A stretch of 64,000 bases of DNA from Vanessa cardui (taxonomy: Eukaryota; Arthropoda; Insecta; Lepidoptera; Nymphalidae). This document shows, piece by piece, positions 44,550 through 55,880 of the stretch. The position numbers and the translations under genes are program-made. How positions within the stretch are numbered: the stretch's first letter is position 1; the number at the start of each line of letters is the position of its first letter. Where the stretch lies: positions 2,356,001 through 2,420,000 of the forward strand of contig NC_061127.1 in NCBI RefSeq assembly GCF_905220365.1, read 5' to 3'. The notes under the pieces were generated by a model. The model was not told where the DNA came from. It ran no database searches and was given only the letters and a program-made list of their open reading frames with translations.

Positions 44550-44920
44550 TCATCAGTAATAATCAGACGAAAAACTATGCAAGTTATTATTTAATTTCAA
44601 TAGAACAAAGGATAGAATTGAATATAAACAAAAACGTTTAGATTTCATTGATCGAAAACACAGAGAGCTAAACATTTTACCATTTCAAATAGGAGAACAA
44701 GGAAAATACTATTCAGATCTGGAATTGTAACGTTCGGTTTTAAAAATATAATACGATAAAATAATAACAAAGGAAAATATTTGCCGATACGTTGATTATA
44801 TTATAAAAAAAGATCTGCCGTTAAATAACGTACTACTAGGCAAAGGTAAATTACATCCGGGATCATAATTCAAGTGGGTTCATAGATTTACCTAAATGCA
44901 AGATAATTTAGGTTACCTAA

Positions 44921-45030
44921 CGTTGTTTTCCTTCACCGCCAAGTAGGAGATAAATTATGAACTTAAGTTAGGCGGTAGTGCTTGCCCAGATTCTAACACC
45001 CAGCCTTTGGTTCCGACTTACGTATTCGAT
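44921..45030 (-). mobile_element. SINE family S1 head fragment, decayed
   Basis: GTTGTTTTCCTTCACCGCCA, GCTTGCCCAGATTCTAACAC and CTTACGTATTCGATCTATTG correspond to the S1 body and tRNA head in minus orientation. Confidence 0.55.
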
Positions 45031-45058
45031 CTATTGAGTTTCCTCAACGCTCTTGTAA

Positions 45059-45307
45059 TCATTACATAGCATAAATTAAAGTTGCTTACCATATATGTTT
45101 AGATCTTTAAAATTATGCAACGGATTTTGATGCGTTTTTTTTTTTAATAGAGTGATTTGAGAGGAAGGTTTTTGTATAAAACAGATAGACAATATTGTAA
45201 AGAAACACTGATCATTTTAGAAGTTTCTAATGTGAACTCGTAAATTAACAAATTCTTTACTATATTTATTAGTATTGCACCCGTGTGAAGCCGGGTCGGG
45301 TCGCTAG
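45059..45307 (+). mobile_element. Non-autonomous Helitron, family H1, complete
   Basis: Starts TCATTACATAGCATAAATTA after A (45058) and ends CACCCGTGTGAAGCCGGGTC..GCTAG (CTAG 45304-45307) before T. It is about 249 bp and aligns with 41713-41964 throughout. Confidence 0.83.
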
Positions 45308-45734
45308 TAATTTATATTGTTTGCGACTGTTATCCGTAATTTTTGAGTAAATATTTCTGTTATAACACTGGTCATAAAATACATCCATTTATTGTTTTAT
45401 TTTGCTTTTTACTAAACATGGAATACAGTTGTTACACAATGCATTGTCTTTTTCTTACGAATATAAAATCTGTTTAGACAGAAAGAGACAAATCGGTGTT
45501 TACATTTCACCTGCCATACGTTTATTGGTAAGGCTGTATAAATAAAGTTCAATAGCAATGTTTTTCTCGTTTCATGTAATCTGATATATATTGAAAATAC
45601 CGTTTCAGAAGATCCGTTTGTTTTTATTATATAGATCAATACAAAGGATGATTCTTGGTATTGGAGAAAATTATTAAAATACCCCTTTGTTTATATTCAA
45701 CGTATCTAGTATTTTAGTGGTACGATCCATGGTA
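45308..45734. other. Non-coding spacer
   Basis: No gene is supported. The minus-strand frame at 45639-45412 is AT-biased and unrecognised. Confidence 0.35.
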
Positions 45735-47163
45735 ACCATTACAAGCACTTTTGAATCGTCATTTTACAATTAAGTGAAGCTACCACCGGTTCAGAAAGTA
45801 GATTCTACCGAGAAGAACCGGCAAGAAACTCAGTAGTTACTCTTTTTTAACATTTAAAAAATACAAAGTCATGTTAATTAAATACAGTTATTTAAATTAA
45901 TATATCCTGCTTGGAAGTCAACAGGTATTAACTCCACACTTTTTTATCATCTACAAAATCTTCTATCGAGTAATACGCCTTTTTTCAAAACGATTTTTTA
46001 AAAACGATTTGAATTTACTAAACGGCTAAGTTAAAAATGTCTGCGGAATTTTATTATAGAAACGGATACCTTGCCCCAAGAAGGATTTATTGACTTTGCG
46101 GAGTCGGAAACTTGGCGTTATAAGCTTATCCTTACTCCTAGTGCACATACAATGATTATCACTGTTGTAAATATATTGCGACGCAACAGTGAGTATTCCC
46201 ACTTTGTTAAAAACATACCGAAGAGAGTCTCTAACTCCAAGATTATAAATAAACCAGATTGCTCTCTTTTTTAAAATAAAGACAGATTCAATATCTGCAG
46301 CGTTACCCCAAAGTAATATGCCAAATGACATAATACTGTGAAAATAACCAAAATAAACTAAACGAGCAGTATCAATATCAGTTAGTTGTCTAACTTTTCT
46401 AACGGCGTATGTTGCGGAGCTGAGTCTTCCTGTTAGGGATTATAAATGAGAAGTCCACTGAAGTTTGGAATCCAATTCTATTCCTAAAAACACCGTAGTA
46501 TCAGCTACTTCAAGACGGTCATCGTTTAAAGATATATTATAATTTTGCCTTCTAACATTGGGTAGGGTAAAAACTACACATTTTGTTTTTTAAGCATTCA
46601 AAACTAAATTATTTATTGTAAACCAATTGTGTGTCTGTGATAATGCATCGTTCACATCGTCATAGTCACTTTTTTTCCTGTCAACCTTAAAAATCAGCGA
46701 AGTATCGTCAGCAAACAACGCTATATCACAAATATCCTTAACATAGAAAGGAAGATCATTTATATATACTAGGAATAGAAAGCGACCCAAAATTGAACCT
46801 TGTGGAACTCCCATTTTTAACGTAGATCCAGAAGACTTTATTCCATTCATGAAAACTTGCTGGATTCCTTGACTTAAATATGAAGCAATGAGATCAAGAG
46901 CTTTACCCTTAACACCGTAAAATTTGAGCTTATAAAGAAGCGTTTCGTGTTCTACACAATCGAATGCTTTAGATAAATCACAGAATACTCCAATAGCGTT
47001 CTGTGATTTCTCCCAAGCATCGTAAATATGTTTGAGAAGCGCAATCCTCGCATCAGTTGTCGAGTGACCTCTTCTAAAACCGAATTGCTCACCATGAAAA
47101 ATAGCATTTGTACCGAAATTGATGAGAAGTTGATTTAAAATCATTTTTTCGAAAATTTTCTAT
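45735..47163 (-). mobile_element. 5'-truncated LINE (family C, CR1/Jockey-like)
   Basis: The minus-strand element carries the C-terminal half of a reverse transcriptase (47144-46026) and a 3' untranslated region with the family C signature (GTAGATTCTACCGAGAAGAA, CCGGCAAGAAACTCAGTAGT). It begins abruptly at about 47163 within the ..IFEKM.. part of the polymerase. The natural tail seen at 43872 is not present here, so the 3' end is also shortened or diverged. Confidence 0.85.
46026..47144 (-). pseudogene. Decayed LINE reverse transcriptase (two nonsense codons)
   Basis: A single reading frame covers about 373 codons and is interrupted by two in-frame TAA codons (46592-46590 and 46442-46440). 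There is no frameshift in between. Reverse-transcriptase motifs in order are EQFGFRRGHSTTDA, GVFCDLSKAFDCVEHETLLY (first catalytic Asp), MGVPQGSILGRFLFLVYIND and IALFADDTSL (catalytic FADD). These are followed by the thumb-type NLVLNA..KTKCVVFTLP stretch and the C-terminal LLWGNA..IFILKKRAIW-like tail. The N-terminal endonuclease is missing. It is too damaged to work. Confidence 0.92.
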
Positions 47164-47329
47164 TATATCACTAACAACGACATCTGCATCAGTCCTCTTC
47201 GTTATTTGAATTGTCATCTTCCGCCAATTGATTTATATATGCTTATTAATAAAAACGTACCAGAGTGCACTTAAGATGCCATGTGACGAATTTGATCAAT
47301 AATCTAAAGAATGGCAGGTACGGTAAGAA

Positions 47330-47627
47330 CCGAGACGGCCCAGTGGTTAGAACGCGTGCATCTAAACCGGTGATTGCAGGTTCAAACCCAGGCAAGCACC
47401 AATGTATTGTCATGTCCCTAATTTGTGTTTATAAATCATCTCGACGTTGAAGAAAAAAATTGTGAGGAAACCTACATGTGTCTAATTTCGTTGAAATTCT
47501 GCTACATGTACATTCCAGCAATCCGCATTGGAATAGCATGGTGGTATATGTTCTAAGCCTTCTGCAGAAAGGGAGAGGATCCCTACAGTGGGAAAATGAC
47601 AAGTTGTTGTTGTTGTTGTTCTTTGTT
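47330..47627 (+). mobile_element. SINE family S1 copy, full length
   Basis: Starts with GAACCGAGACGGCCCAGTGG (A box), has B box GCAGGTTCAAACCC, the S1 body and tail, and ends in seven GTT/TGT units (47602-47621). The open frames at 47265-47450 and 47478-47744 are carried by this element and its flank. Confidence 0.85.
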
Positions 47628-48351
47628 GTTATTGGATGGAATTCTCTGGGGATTTTAATATTAAATTTTCCAGTAATCCACCTTGATCCAGCCTCCCGCT
47701 ATCTTTTATTCTTATTCGCCAAATTCTTGTCACAGACTATGTAACCACCAAAACGATAAGGCGTCACGATAATGCTCAAGAATTATACTCGACTTTTGTG
47801 TATTCTATTCCTCCGGTACCAATTGGTTATTACTAGTGACAAATATGCTAACGCATCGTGATTTGATATAATTGCTTGGGTAATTAATATTGTTTTTATA
47901 GCGTAAAGACTATAATTATGATAAACAATGTTTAATATTTATATATTTACAAACGTCACATTTGTCTTGCCTTGACCGGCACTGACTTTAGAAATGACTG
48001 ATAAGGTGTTGTAAATATTTTAACAAACATAACAATCATTTTATATGTTCATATACTAATTATTCATGAAGATGATAATAATAATAAAGCATGATGTGCA
48101 CATTTAGAATGTAAATCAAAGGAAGCCTAAATAACTCACTAGTTGATATACCGCATAGCGATGTAAAAAATCTTAGAATCGATTCTGGGCTCTTGGGCTA
48201 TTGTCATATCCATTGCTTGGACTCTTCATATTTCTTAATTAATATGAGTCATTGCGAAAAAAAATAATTTTAAAAATTGATTTCCACTAAAATTTATATT
48301 ATAAGATCTATCTTAGAAATTTGTGGGCATCGATCCACTTATTTATCTATA
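47628..48351. other. AT-rich non-coding stretch
   Basis: No gene was recognised. Confidence 0.45.
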
Positions 48352-48600
48352 CTAGGTATGCCCACGACCTTGTACGCGTTTTAATATAACAACAGAATAA
48401 TATTGTAACCTAAGTTACTCCTTATTATATCAGTTATCTGCCAGTGCAAGTCCCGTCAAAATCGGTCCAGCCCTTCCAGAGATTAGCCGGAACAAACAGA
48501 CAGACAGACCGACAAAAATTGTAACTAATGTTATTTTGGTATATGTACGTGTATACGTACATATGCATTGAGTAAAAAGTGCTATTTTAATATTACAAAC
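48352..48600 (-). mobile_element. Helitron-like element, family H2
   Basis: Minus orientation. CTAG (48352-48355), then TATGCCCACGACCTTGTACG, CAAGTCCCGTCAAAATCGGT and AACAGACAGACAGACCGAC mirror 44310-44549. The outer end near 48600 is approximate. Confidence 0.6.
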
Positions 48601-48907
48601 AGACACTCCAATTTAATTATATTTATGTACAGATAATATCTCTAGCGGAGCTACCTACGCTTTATTAAAATACTTTTCATGATTGGAATCGACGGAGAGC
48701 TCGATATTAACACACGAATCTTAAACTTAATCTTAAATACTAATTATTTCACTTTATGATTCTGCTTGTGTATCTATAAGCTAAAGAGACATAAGTGCGA
48801 CAGATAAAATGACCAGTATTTCTAAAGGCATAAGACACATTAGAAACCACTAAGATATTAGTGACCATTACCAGTGGCCTATTTTCCATTTTTATTTTTA
48901 CAGACAA

Positions 48908-49065
48908 TTAAATAAATTCAAAATCAAAATAAACTTCAGATATGCTTTTACACGCACCTTTGAATCGTCACTGAACAATTAAGTTAAGTACCGAGAAAAG
49001 CCGGCAAGAAACTTAGTAGTTACTCTATTTCTTTTTTTTATTTAATGTGTCTTTGTATAGAAATT
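48908..49065 (-). mobile_element. 3'-end scrap of LINE family C
   Basis: TTCAAAATCAAAATAAACTT, TTGAATCGTCACTGAACAAT and GCCGGCAAGAAACTTAGTAG are in family order, minus orientation. Confidence 0.65.
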
Positions 49066-49232
49066 TTATGTACATTTGTTAACGTATCGATTCACATGTT
49101 TTGATATGATTATTATTTTGACTCCAAGCTAATTATATACATCGCGTAATTATGATAATAACAGCCCATAAAACGTTCATCGAACTCGATCAAATTATAT
49201 ATATAATTAAATAACTATATAGAGACGATAAT

Positions 49233-50095
49233 ATTAAATCAAATGAAAATATACTTTATTCGAGTATACTTGTACAAGAACTTTTGATTCGTCATTTTAC
49301 AGGGCTGGACTAAATGTAATGATTCTACCGAAAAGACCTCACAAGAAACTCAGCACTTACTCTCTACCATTTCATTAACAAAGACGAAACTGCCTAGAAG
49401 TCAAAACATACTTAGTCTTCTATGAGCTTACTTGAATAAAGAATATTTTCTTAAACTATAGTATCGATTACATCATGATTTACTCGAATATTAATTTGAA
49501 GTTACAGGCTTATGACACGTTATTATTTTTTCTTTCTAATATGAGGTAGGATAAAAATCCATCCATGATATAATATATCCATGATATGCCACTATTTACA
49601 TCGTCCCAGCTGCTTAGTTTTCATGACAACCTTAAAAAACAGTAAATTATCAGCAAACAGCACTAATACCTTTAACGTCGAAAGAAAGATCATTTATATG
49701 TACTAGAAATAAAAAACGACCTAGAATATATCCTTGTAGAACACTCATTTTTAGTATAGATCCAGACGACTTTATTTCAGTCTAAACATATTTAGCTCTT
49801 TGATTATACTTTAACACTGTTATATTTGAGCTTATACAAAAGTGGTCAGTATCCTACATAGACAAATACTGTAGACAAATAGCAGCGTACTTCAATAGCA
49901 TTCTACGATTTTTCCAATACATCGTAAATATGTTTAAGAAGTGCCCGCATCAGCTGTCGAGCGGCCTCTCGTAAAATCAAATTGCTCGGTATGAGGAATA
50001 GAATTGGTACTGAAATGGACGAGTAGTTGATTTAAAATATTTTTTTCACATATTTTGCTTAAAGATGGAAACATAAAAATGAAAAAGGCATATTG
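49233..50095 (-). mobile_element. Heavily decayed second copy of LINE family C
   Basis: The 3' signature is at 49250-49380 (TACCGAAAAGACCTCACAAG). A reverse-transcriptase remnant at 49520-50090 is alignable with 46640-47150: AAGATCATTTATATGTACTA versus AAGATCATTTATATATACTA, and AATACATCGTAAATATGTTT. Many stops and indels. A plus-oriented tail scrap (CTTGAATAAAGAATATTTTC) sits at 49420-49452, so the locus is rearranged. Confidence 0.75.
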
Positions 50096-50879
50096 AGATA
50101 AAACCTTACTTCATTTTAAAAAGTTAGTAAATGTACGTACGTAACCTGCATTTAGAAAGATCATTATTTAATAATCTACCTTATATTTTTAAGTGAAAAG
50201 TTATATTATCTATAAAAACTGAAATGTTTTTGCAAATTCTAATTCTGAATTTGTATATCGACTAACTGTGTTCAATTTGATTGATACAATTTCCTTTTTA
50301 GGTTTACCACAAACACTGGCAATAACATCCTGTGTCGATTTTATTCTATCATCGGTTCAATCGTCGGTATCATGACAATATATTATTTGTTCTAAAAACA
50401 AATTACGTATATGTAACAAATAGGCATTGCTTTCTGCATATTGCTTTTTGTAAATGCACAAAATGTGTTAACATTTACTTCATCATATAGAACAAAAACC
50501 ATTAATTCGTATTGATACGATCAAAGTACAAATTGATTGTGTATTGATACTGTTTTCAACACATTTATATCGTAACAAAATTAGTATCGTATACATATGA
50601 AAGTTTGTTATAGAAATCGCTCTATTTTGTTTTTTCAACCAAATTCTATACTAATCTTCAGTTTGAAAAGTATCTAATTGTAGTTTTACGCAGATTAGAG
50701 CAACGACACCAGTCTCTTCCTAAAATTTTCTGATTATCATGAAATTTTCTTATTAAATATGAACAATTAGTTTACAAATGCGTTACCAACCTTGGTATCC
50801 CTCGTGCCATGTTGTTGCCATGTACGTTTCAATAGACAAAGAAAATCAACCCATTCATAATGTTATACGTATAAATAAT
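50096..50879. other. AT-rich non-coding stretch
   Basis: No gene was recognised. A possible family A scrap (GTTACCAACCTTGGTATCC) lies at about 50781-50800. Confidence 0.4.
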
Positions 50880-50890
50880 ACTAAAAATAA

Positions 50891-51625
50891 TTGTGAGGGA
50901 TGGCACGGTGGACATATGTCGGGCGTGTCACACTCCGGGCGAATCCCTTAGACATATTATTTCCGGTTGTTCTCGTCTTGCTAACGGAGAGTATTTGCAC
51001 AGACATAATCAAGTGGCCAAGATTATCCATCAACAACTTGCACTTCGATACGGTCTTGTGGTATCAGAGGTACCATACTACAAGTATGTGCCCGACCCAG
51101 TTCTCGAGAATGGTCATATCACACTGTACTGGGACCGATCTATAATCACTGACAGGACTGTTGTCGCCAACAAGCCTGATATAGTGGTGATAGATCGGTC
51201 AGAGCGCCGCACGATAATTGTTGACATCACCATCCCTCATGACGAGAATCTCGTGAAAGCTGAGAAGGATAAACAAATAAAATATCTTGACTTAGCTCAC
51301 GAGGTTGTCGACATGTGGGATGTGGATACAGCAGTTATTGTGCCGATAGTTGTTACAGCGAATGGCCTAATGGCCAAGAGCCTCGACCAACATCTTAAGA
51401 GACTCTCGTTAGGCAGCTGGGTCAAGGGCCTGATGCAGAAGGCAGTACTCCTCGGCACGGCGCGTATTGTGAGGAAGTTCCTCTCTTTGGAGCCCTGACC
51501 ACCGGTGGCTTAGACCCTGTTCCCGTCACTGGTTGGCCTCTGTATTTTATATTTTTAAATATATTTTATACATATGTTTGTATTTTATATTTAAAAATGT
51601 AATATAATATGAGTAAAAATAAATA
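50891..51625 (+). mobile_element. 3' end of a restriction-like-endonuclease LINE
   Basis: This 5'-truncated insertion carries the C-terminal endonuclease coding region (50893-51498) and about 125 bp of AT-rich 3' sequence. ACTAAAAATAA occurs directly before (50880-50890) and after (51626-51636), a plausible 11-bp target duplication, although the sequence is of low complexity. Confidence 0.75.
50893..51498 (+). CDS. RLE-type LINE C-terminal endonuclease fragment
   Basis: Open for 202 codons up to TGA, with no proper start because the 5' part of the element is missing. In this class of LINE (R2, R4/Dong, NeSL and relatives) the domain follows the reverse transcriptase and cuts target DNA. Visible features are a zinc knuckle CX2CX8HX4C (C9, C12, H21, C26 counted from the first codon), a conserved RHN near 37-39, and a PD-(D/E)XK-like core. 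The core consists of KPDIVV at 94-99, VDITIP with D111, and the basic AEKDKQIKY at 123-131. The frame has no internal stop, so the insertion is fairly young. The exact clade is not decided, because the polymerase domain is absent. I see no sign that it serves the host. Confidence 0.82.
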   Translation: MRDGTVDICRACHTPGESLRHIISGCSRLANGEYLHRHNQVAKIIHQQLALRYGLVVSEVPYYKYVPDPVLENGHITLYWDRSIITDRTVVANKPDIVVIDRSERRTIIVDITIPHDENLVKAEKDKQIKYLDLAHEVVDMWDVDTAVIVPIVVTANGLMAKSLDQHLKRLSLGSWVKGLMQKAVLLGTARIVRKFLSLEP

Positions 51626-51639
51626 ACTAAAAATAAAAT

Positions 51640-52425
51640 ACGGCTGTTTCGATTGCTCATAGACAAATTTATGTATATTAAATTATGTGACGCCTAAATG
51701 TTAAGAATACAATTGGTCGACAACGAATTACTTCCTCTTTAATCTGATGGGACATCTCAAGGTTTCAGATAATTTACGATGTCCAAAAACATCGAATACA
51801 TTGACGGATTTATTAAGTAATCATTTTGCAATATCTCTTAGTTAGCCAGCAATGTGACTTCCAATGTATTGAATGGTCGTGAGTATTCAGTTTGAAGCAG
51901 TGTGAATCGGTACGAGGTCGGGTTGGTGCTATCATCCTATACCGGTGTTCCCAAAGGGAAAAAAATCTTTGCTATCAACCTTACTTGTAAGAGGATTATA
52001 ATGTTTTTAATCCATGTTTTGTTATTTTTAATCGCTTTTAAAAAAGGGTTATTTTGATTCGGCTACTTTTTTGCGTAATATTTTGTGAGCCAACTTTATA
52101 AAAAAATCTTTTGTATTTTTTACACTTTACGTATAATCGCGCAAACATTAAATGAATTTTAATAAGTATGGAAAAATTGTTTAAAAAATAATTACTTTAC
52201 GATTTTTAAAAGACTTTAAGTGAAAATAGCAATATCTTTTTGACAACAAAATCTTTGGTCTTCTAACACTATCAATATGAAGCTAACCTATAATAACCTA
52301 AAACTGATTTATGTTTTGTTTTAAATGGACCATTCAATTATAAGTGGATCCAATTGTCCATGGACTTTGGTTTTGTAACTATCCAATCACACCAATAAAT
52401 TTGGGATATAAGATATTGATATTTT
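51640..52425. other. AT-rich non-coding stretch
   Basis: No gene was recognised. Confidence 0.45.
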
Positions 52426-52429
52426 TCTT

Positions 52430-52560
52430 GTGCCTGCAATTGGTTCAAACCTTCAAACCGGAACACAACAATTATCAGATTGGTAATAAAACAATTGACA
52501 ATTGAGTACCTACCTAGATGGGCTTGCACAAAGCTCTTCCACCAAGTTCGAGAACTTATA
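52430..52560 (+). repeat. Repeat family A, right-end fragment
   Basis: CTTGTGCCTGCAATTGGTTC, TTCAAACCGGAACACAACAA and GATGGGCTTGCACAAAGCTC with CACCAAG match the family's right half. Confidence 0.65.
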
Positions 52561-53090
52561 TCCTTCAACAAAAACAGTACAATCATAATGCGATCAAACT
52601 TAAACAAATAGACAAGATGTGTTTGAAACTCTGCCGTATTTTCTCAAATCACCGACTTCGTAATTCATTAATTGATTTGTAACGTTATAGTACCAAGAAA
52701 TTTTACAAACGAAAGCAATTGACACTTATGTGTGATGCATGTTATATAAATTTAAATAATATTAGCTAAAATAATATAACTAATACGTTTATTTATTTTA
52801 TTTATCTTAAATATTAAATGAGTAATTCTAGTAGATATGTATTCTATTTCGTGTATCGCAGAAATGCTTTTAACGATTTGTCTTAACTTTTGTATTTATA
52901 AGGCTTTGCAGTTTAAGTAAATTTACATGGATGTATTGTCTGAAGAAACGCAATTTTTCACAACACAAAATATTTTTGTGATGCTTATTCTTATTTTAAT
53001 ATTTATTTGAAAATTTCTGATTAGCTTATAACTTGTACGTTTTGGACTAACTCCTCAATTTTGTTCAATATGTATTTAATAATGCACTTA

Positions 53091-53575
53091 AAATCTAAAT
53101 CGAAATATACTTTTATCAAGTGGGCCTTTACAAGCACTATTAAATCGTCATTTAACAATTAAATAAAGTGAAGCTACCAGCGGTTCGGATAGTAGATTTT
53201 ACCGAGAAGAACCGCCAAGAAACTCAGAATTTACTTTTATTTAACGTTTAAAACACAGTAATGTTAGTTAAATCACTACATAGTATAAAATAGTCGCTTT
53301 CTCTGTCCCTATATCCCTATGTATGTTTAAATCTTTAAAACTACGCAACAGATTTCAATGCCGTTTTTAATAGAAAGAGTAATTGAAAGGGTAGGTTTTT
53401 GTATATAATACATTGACAATATAGTAAAGAAACAAAAAAAATCTGTAGTATATTTAGTATCAGCATTACACACGTGCGAAGCTCACTAGTACAAATATAT
53501 ATTTATGTAATATCCTGCCTGAAAGTCAACAAGCATTAATTCCACTCTTTTTATCATCTATATAATTATATCAGA
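53091..53575 (-). mobile_element. LINE family C 3' end interrupted by a Helitron
   Basis: The left part (53091-53272) holds GAAGCTACCAGCGGTTCGGA and ACCGAGAAGAACCGCCAAGA. The right part (53490-53575) continues with ATATCCTGCCTGAAAGTCAA and CACTCTTTTTATCATCTA. Removing 53273-53489 restores a sequence that aligns without a gap to 45860-45960 in the other family C copy. Confidence 0.8.
53273..53489 (+). mobile_element. Non-autonomous Helitron, family H1, nested
   Basis: Starts TCACTACATAGTATAAAATA after A (53272) and ends CACGTGCGAAGCTCACTAG (CTAG 53486-53489) before T (53490). It is 217 bp with an internal deletion compared with 41713-41964. The A|T junction and absence of a target duplication are diagnostic. 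Confidence 0.85.
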
Positions 53576-53924
53576 AGATTTCCAAAGCTTTGGTTGTCGC
53601 TGGAAATCATATTTTGTATGTTAATCACGCAGAAACTGCTGAAAGTATCGCTTTGAGACTCAGATCAATTGACGCGCAATAATTTGTAGCTTTTATTTAT
53701 TTGCATTCCTTTTATCTTTCCCTTCCTTTTTTCAACTTTATTTAACGTATCGCGATGTGAACAGGTAACTAAAATCTAAGATCATAATATACAAATACAC
53801 GATGTATATTTAGATATTACGCTGTACGCAATAGACTACAATAACTTTAGATAATGTTGCTAGCCTATCTAACTTATATTGAGTTTGTGGTACACTGGCT
53901 ACTTATGTATCTATACTTATAAAA

Positions 53925-54110
53925 TAACATGTCTTGGCTGACTGATTGATTCACAGTCGCCGAGCGTAAGCTATTAAAGTCAGGGTCATGAAATTTGGTG
54001 AGTAGGGTCGTTTTATTGAGAAGACACACACAAGGAAGTAATTTTGATATTTTTACCTAAGATGCTGAAATAAGGGTTGAAAATTTGTAGTGGTAAGTTC
54101 GTAATTTATA
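53925..54110 (+). repeat. Helitron-like 5' fragment
   Basis: CTTATAAAATAACATGTCTT, GGCTGACTGATTGATTCAC, CCGAGCGTAAGCTATTAAAG and TCATGAAATTTGGTGAGTAG are shared with 8695-8800. No CTAG end was found within reach. Confidence 0.5.
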
Positions 54111-55010
54111 AGTTAGAAACAGATCTTTTTTCTTAGGCTACTGGTTAAAAATGATTAGATATATATTTAAGCGTACATATTTTTTGATATTCCGCGCATA
54201 AAGTTAGTCAATAGAGTTAATAGTTATTAGTTTATTTGTAAACATTACAGTCAAAAGTTTAATTAAAATTTAGGTGCAGTATGCTCCCTTTCTATACTAT
54301 GTCCGACCATTTAAGTTTGAGTGTCCTAAAGGAAGGATCATTCCAATGTGAAAATCACATCCTAAGCTGTTTTTTGTTAAAGCGTGTACCTACATCGTAT
54401 AACATCCCACTATAACCTAGTGTGTAGAACACTAACATATAAAGTTTGTGAAAACAGTTACATTAATTAAACATAGGTTTATTAAATAAAAATTTGATTA
54501 CAATATGACCAATCCTAAAAAAATGCAAACAAGTCTAGTGATCCTATCATCTTTCCAGCAATAAAAAATAAACACAGAAAAAAAACAGAGGAAATTATCA
54601 TCGATTAAAATATTAAATACATGTCTCATAATGCACTCAACCTAACTACATACAGACGAAAACAAAATAAATAACGTAATTACGTTTAAAGTCACCAGTT
54701 GAACGTTGTAACAGTGGGTCCGAAATACATTGATTACCTACAATTGAATAACACTTTTGGCTTGACATTAATTCATAAGCGATTGTTCATGATACTGTCC
54801 AAAACTGAAAAAAAAAACCCCGAAAATAAACAAGTTATGGACATGTCAAAAAATTCCAATTTTATTTTATTTAAAATTTCGCTTATTTATATTATGATCT
54901 TATATAAGTTGTACAAACTACTGTCATGGTCTCATCTGTTTTAATAATACTTTTAATTAATTTCATTTATCGTCATTGTGTGTATTGCCAGTAACAATAT
55001 GAAACAGGTA
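54111..55010. other. AT-rich non-coding stretch
   Basis: No gene is supported. The frame at 54699-54944 is AT-driven. Confidence 0.4.
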
Positions 55011-55029
55011 TATTCAGGTTGTTCTTCGA

Positions 55030-55690
55030 ATCGGGAGAATTTGAAAAATTTTCCGCCTTCGCTGTGGACTTTTGCATCATCAGAGAACTGATTTGTAATT
55101 TAACACCATTTAATTTCACCTTGAGATAGAGGAGCTAGCCTTGGTCTTGGATTTATCGAGCTAAATATCTTTTCAGACTCTTTTTTCAGATAGGAGACCT
55201 GAGGTATAATTTAGAACAATCCGTAGAACTGAACATAGAGAAATGCGTTTAAATCAAAGATCTATAATCTGATGATCATAATCTGAGATATATAATATGC
55301 TTTCGTCCGAGATCTTCATGGTTCAGACGGAGACAACGGAACAGGAAAGGCCCAGCCCCACTCGGCAGAGACCACGAAGGTTTTGTCTCAGCCCTCTCGT
55401 GGCATCAGCGGCCGAGGTTTAAAAGATAGGATGTGACTCTGGGGCCGTGCTGTCAGTGTCGGACATCAGAATTCCCAGTTTCATCCGCACCACTTAGTTG
55501 TCCTAAATGCATACAACGCCATTTTTAAGGCATATTTTTCATTTTCTCCGAACTGATAGAACATTCAAGAACCCACCATTTCCTTAAACAAACGCGCAAG
55601 ATCCGAGGTGTTGCAGATGTTCAATTATAAATGTAGTCACTTCATCGGATGAACTTCCAGCACATTTGCCAAATATGCCCTAAAAAAAAT
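55030..55690 (+). mobile_element. Decayed, internally deleted LINE copy upstream of the P450
   Basis: The left piece (55050-55115: TTCGCTGTGGACTTTTGCAT) matches the start of the endonuclease domain of the intact LINE (near 3965). The right piece (55465-55690: AGTTTCATCCGCACCACTTA, GTGTTGCAGATGTTCAAT and a CCAAATATGCCC-A run) matches its 3' end (6656-6940). Most of the element between is missing. 55320-55460 is GC-rich filler of unknown origin. Many substitutions make it an old insertion. Confidence 0.65.
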
Positions 55691-55757
55691 AAAGACATCT
55701 AATGACTATTTTGAAATATTTTAAAAGTTTTTATTTTATTATTTGCTAAATAATTGT

Positions 55758-55763
55758 TATAAA
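55758..55763 (+). promoter_or_regulatory. Possible TATA box of the P450 gene
   Basis: TATAAA lies about 30 bp before a TCA-type initiator (around 55788) and 118 bp before the ATG. The spacing fits an insect core promoter. Such motifs are common in AT-rich DNA. Confidence 0.38.
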
Positions 55764-55880
55764 CAAAGCAGTCATATCGCTCTACGCTCATGACTCACAC
55801 AACTCACTACGCAGTTATCTATCTACGCTACAACAACGCAAGGTATCACTCTATTAGTCCGAGTTCGTTATTCAAACAAA

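Noticed and set aside
54699..54944. 81-codon frame upstream of the P450
   Set aside because: Low-complexity Lys/Asn/Ile/Leu composition and no splice context. AT-rich chance frame.
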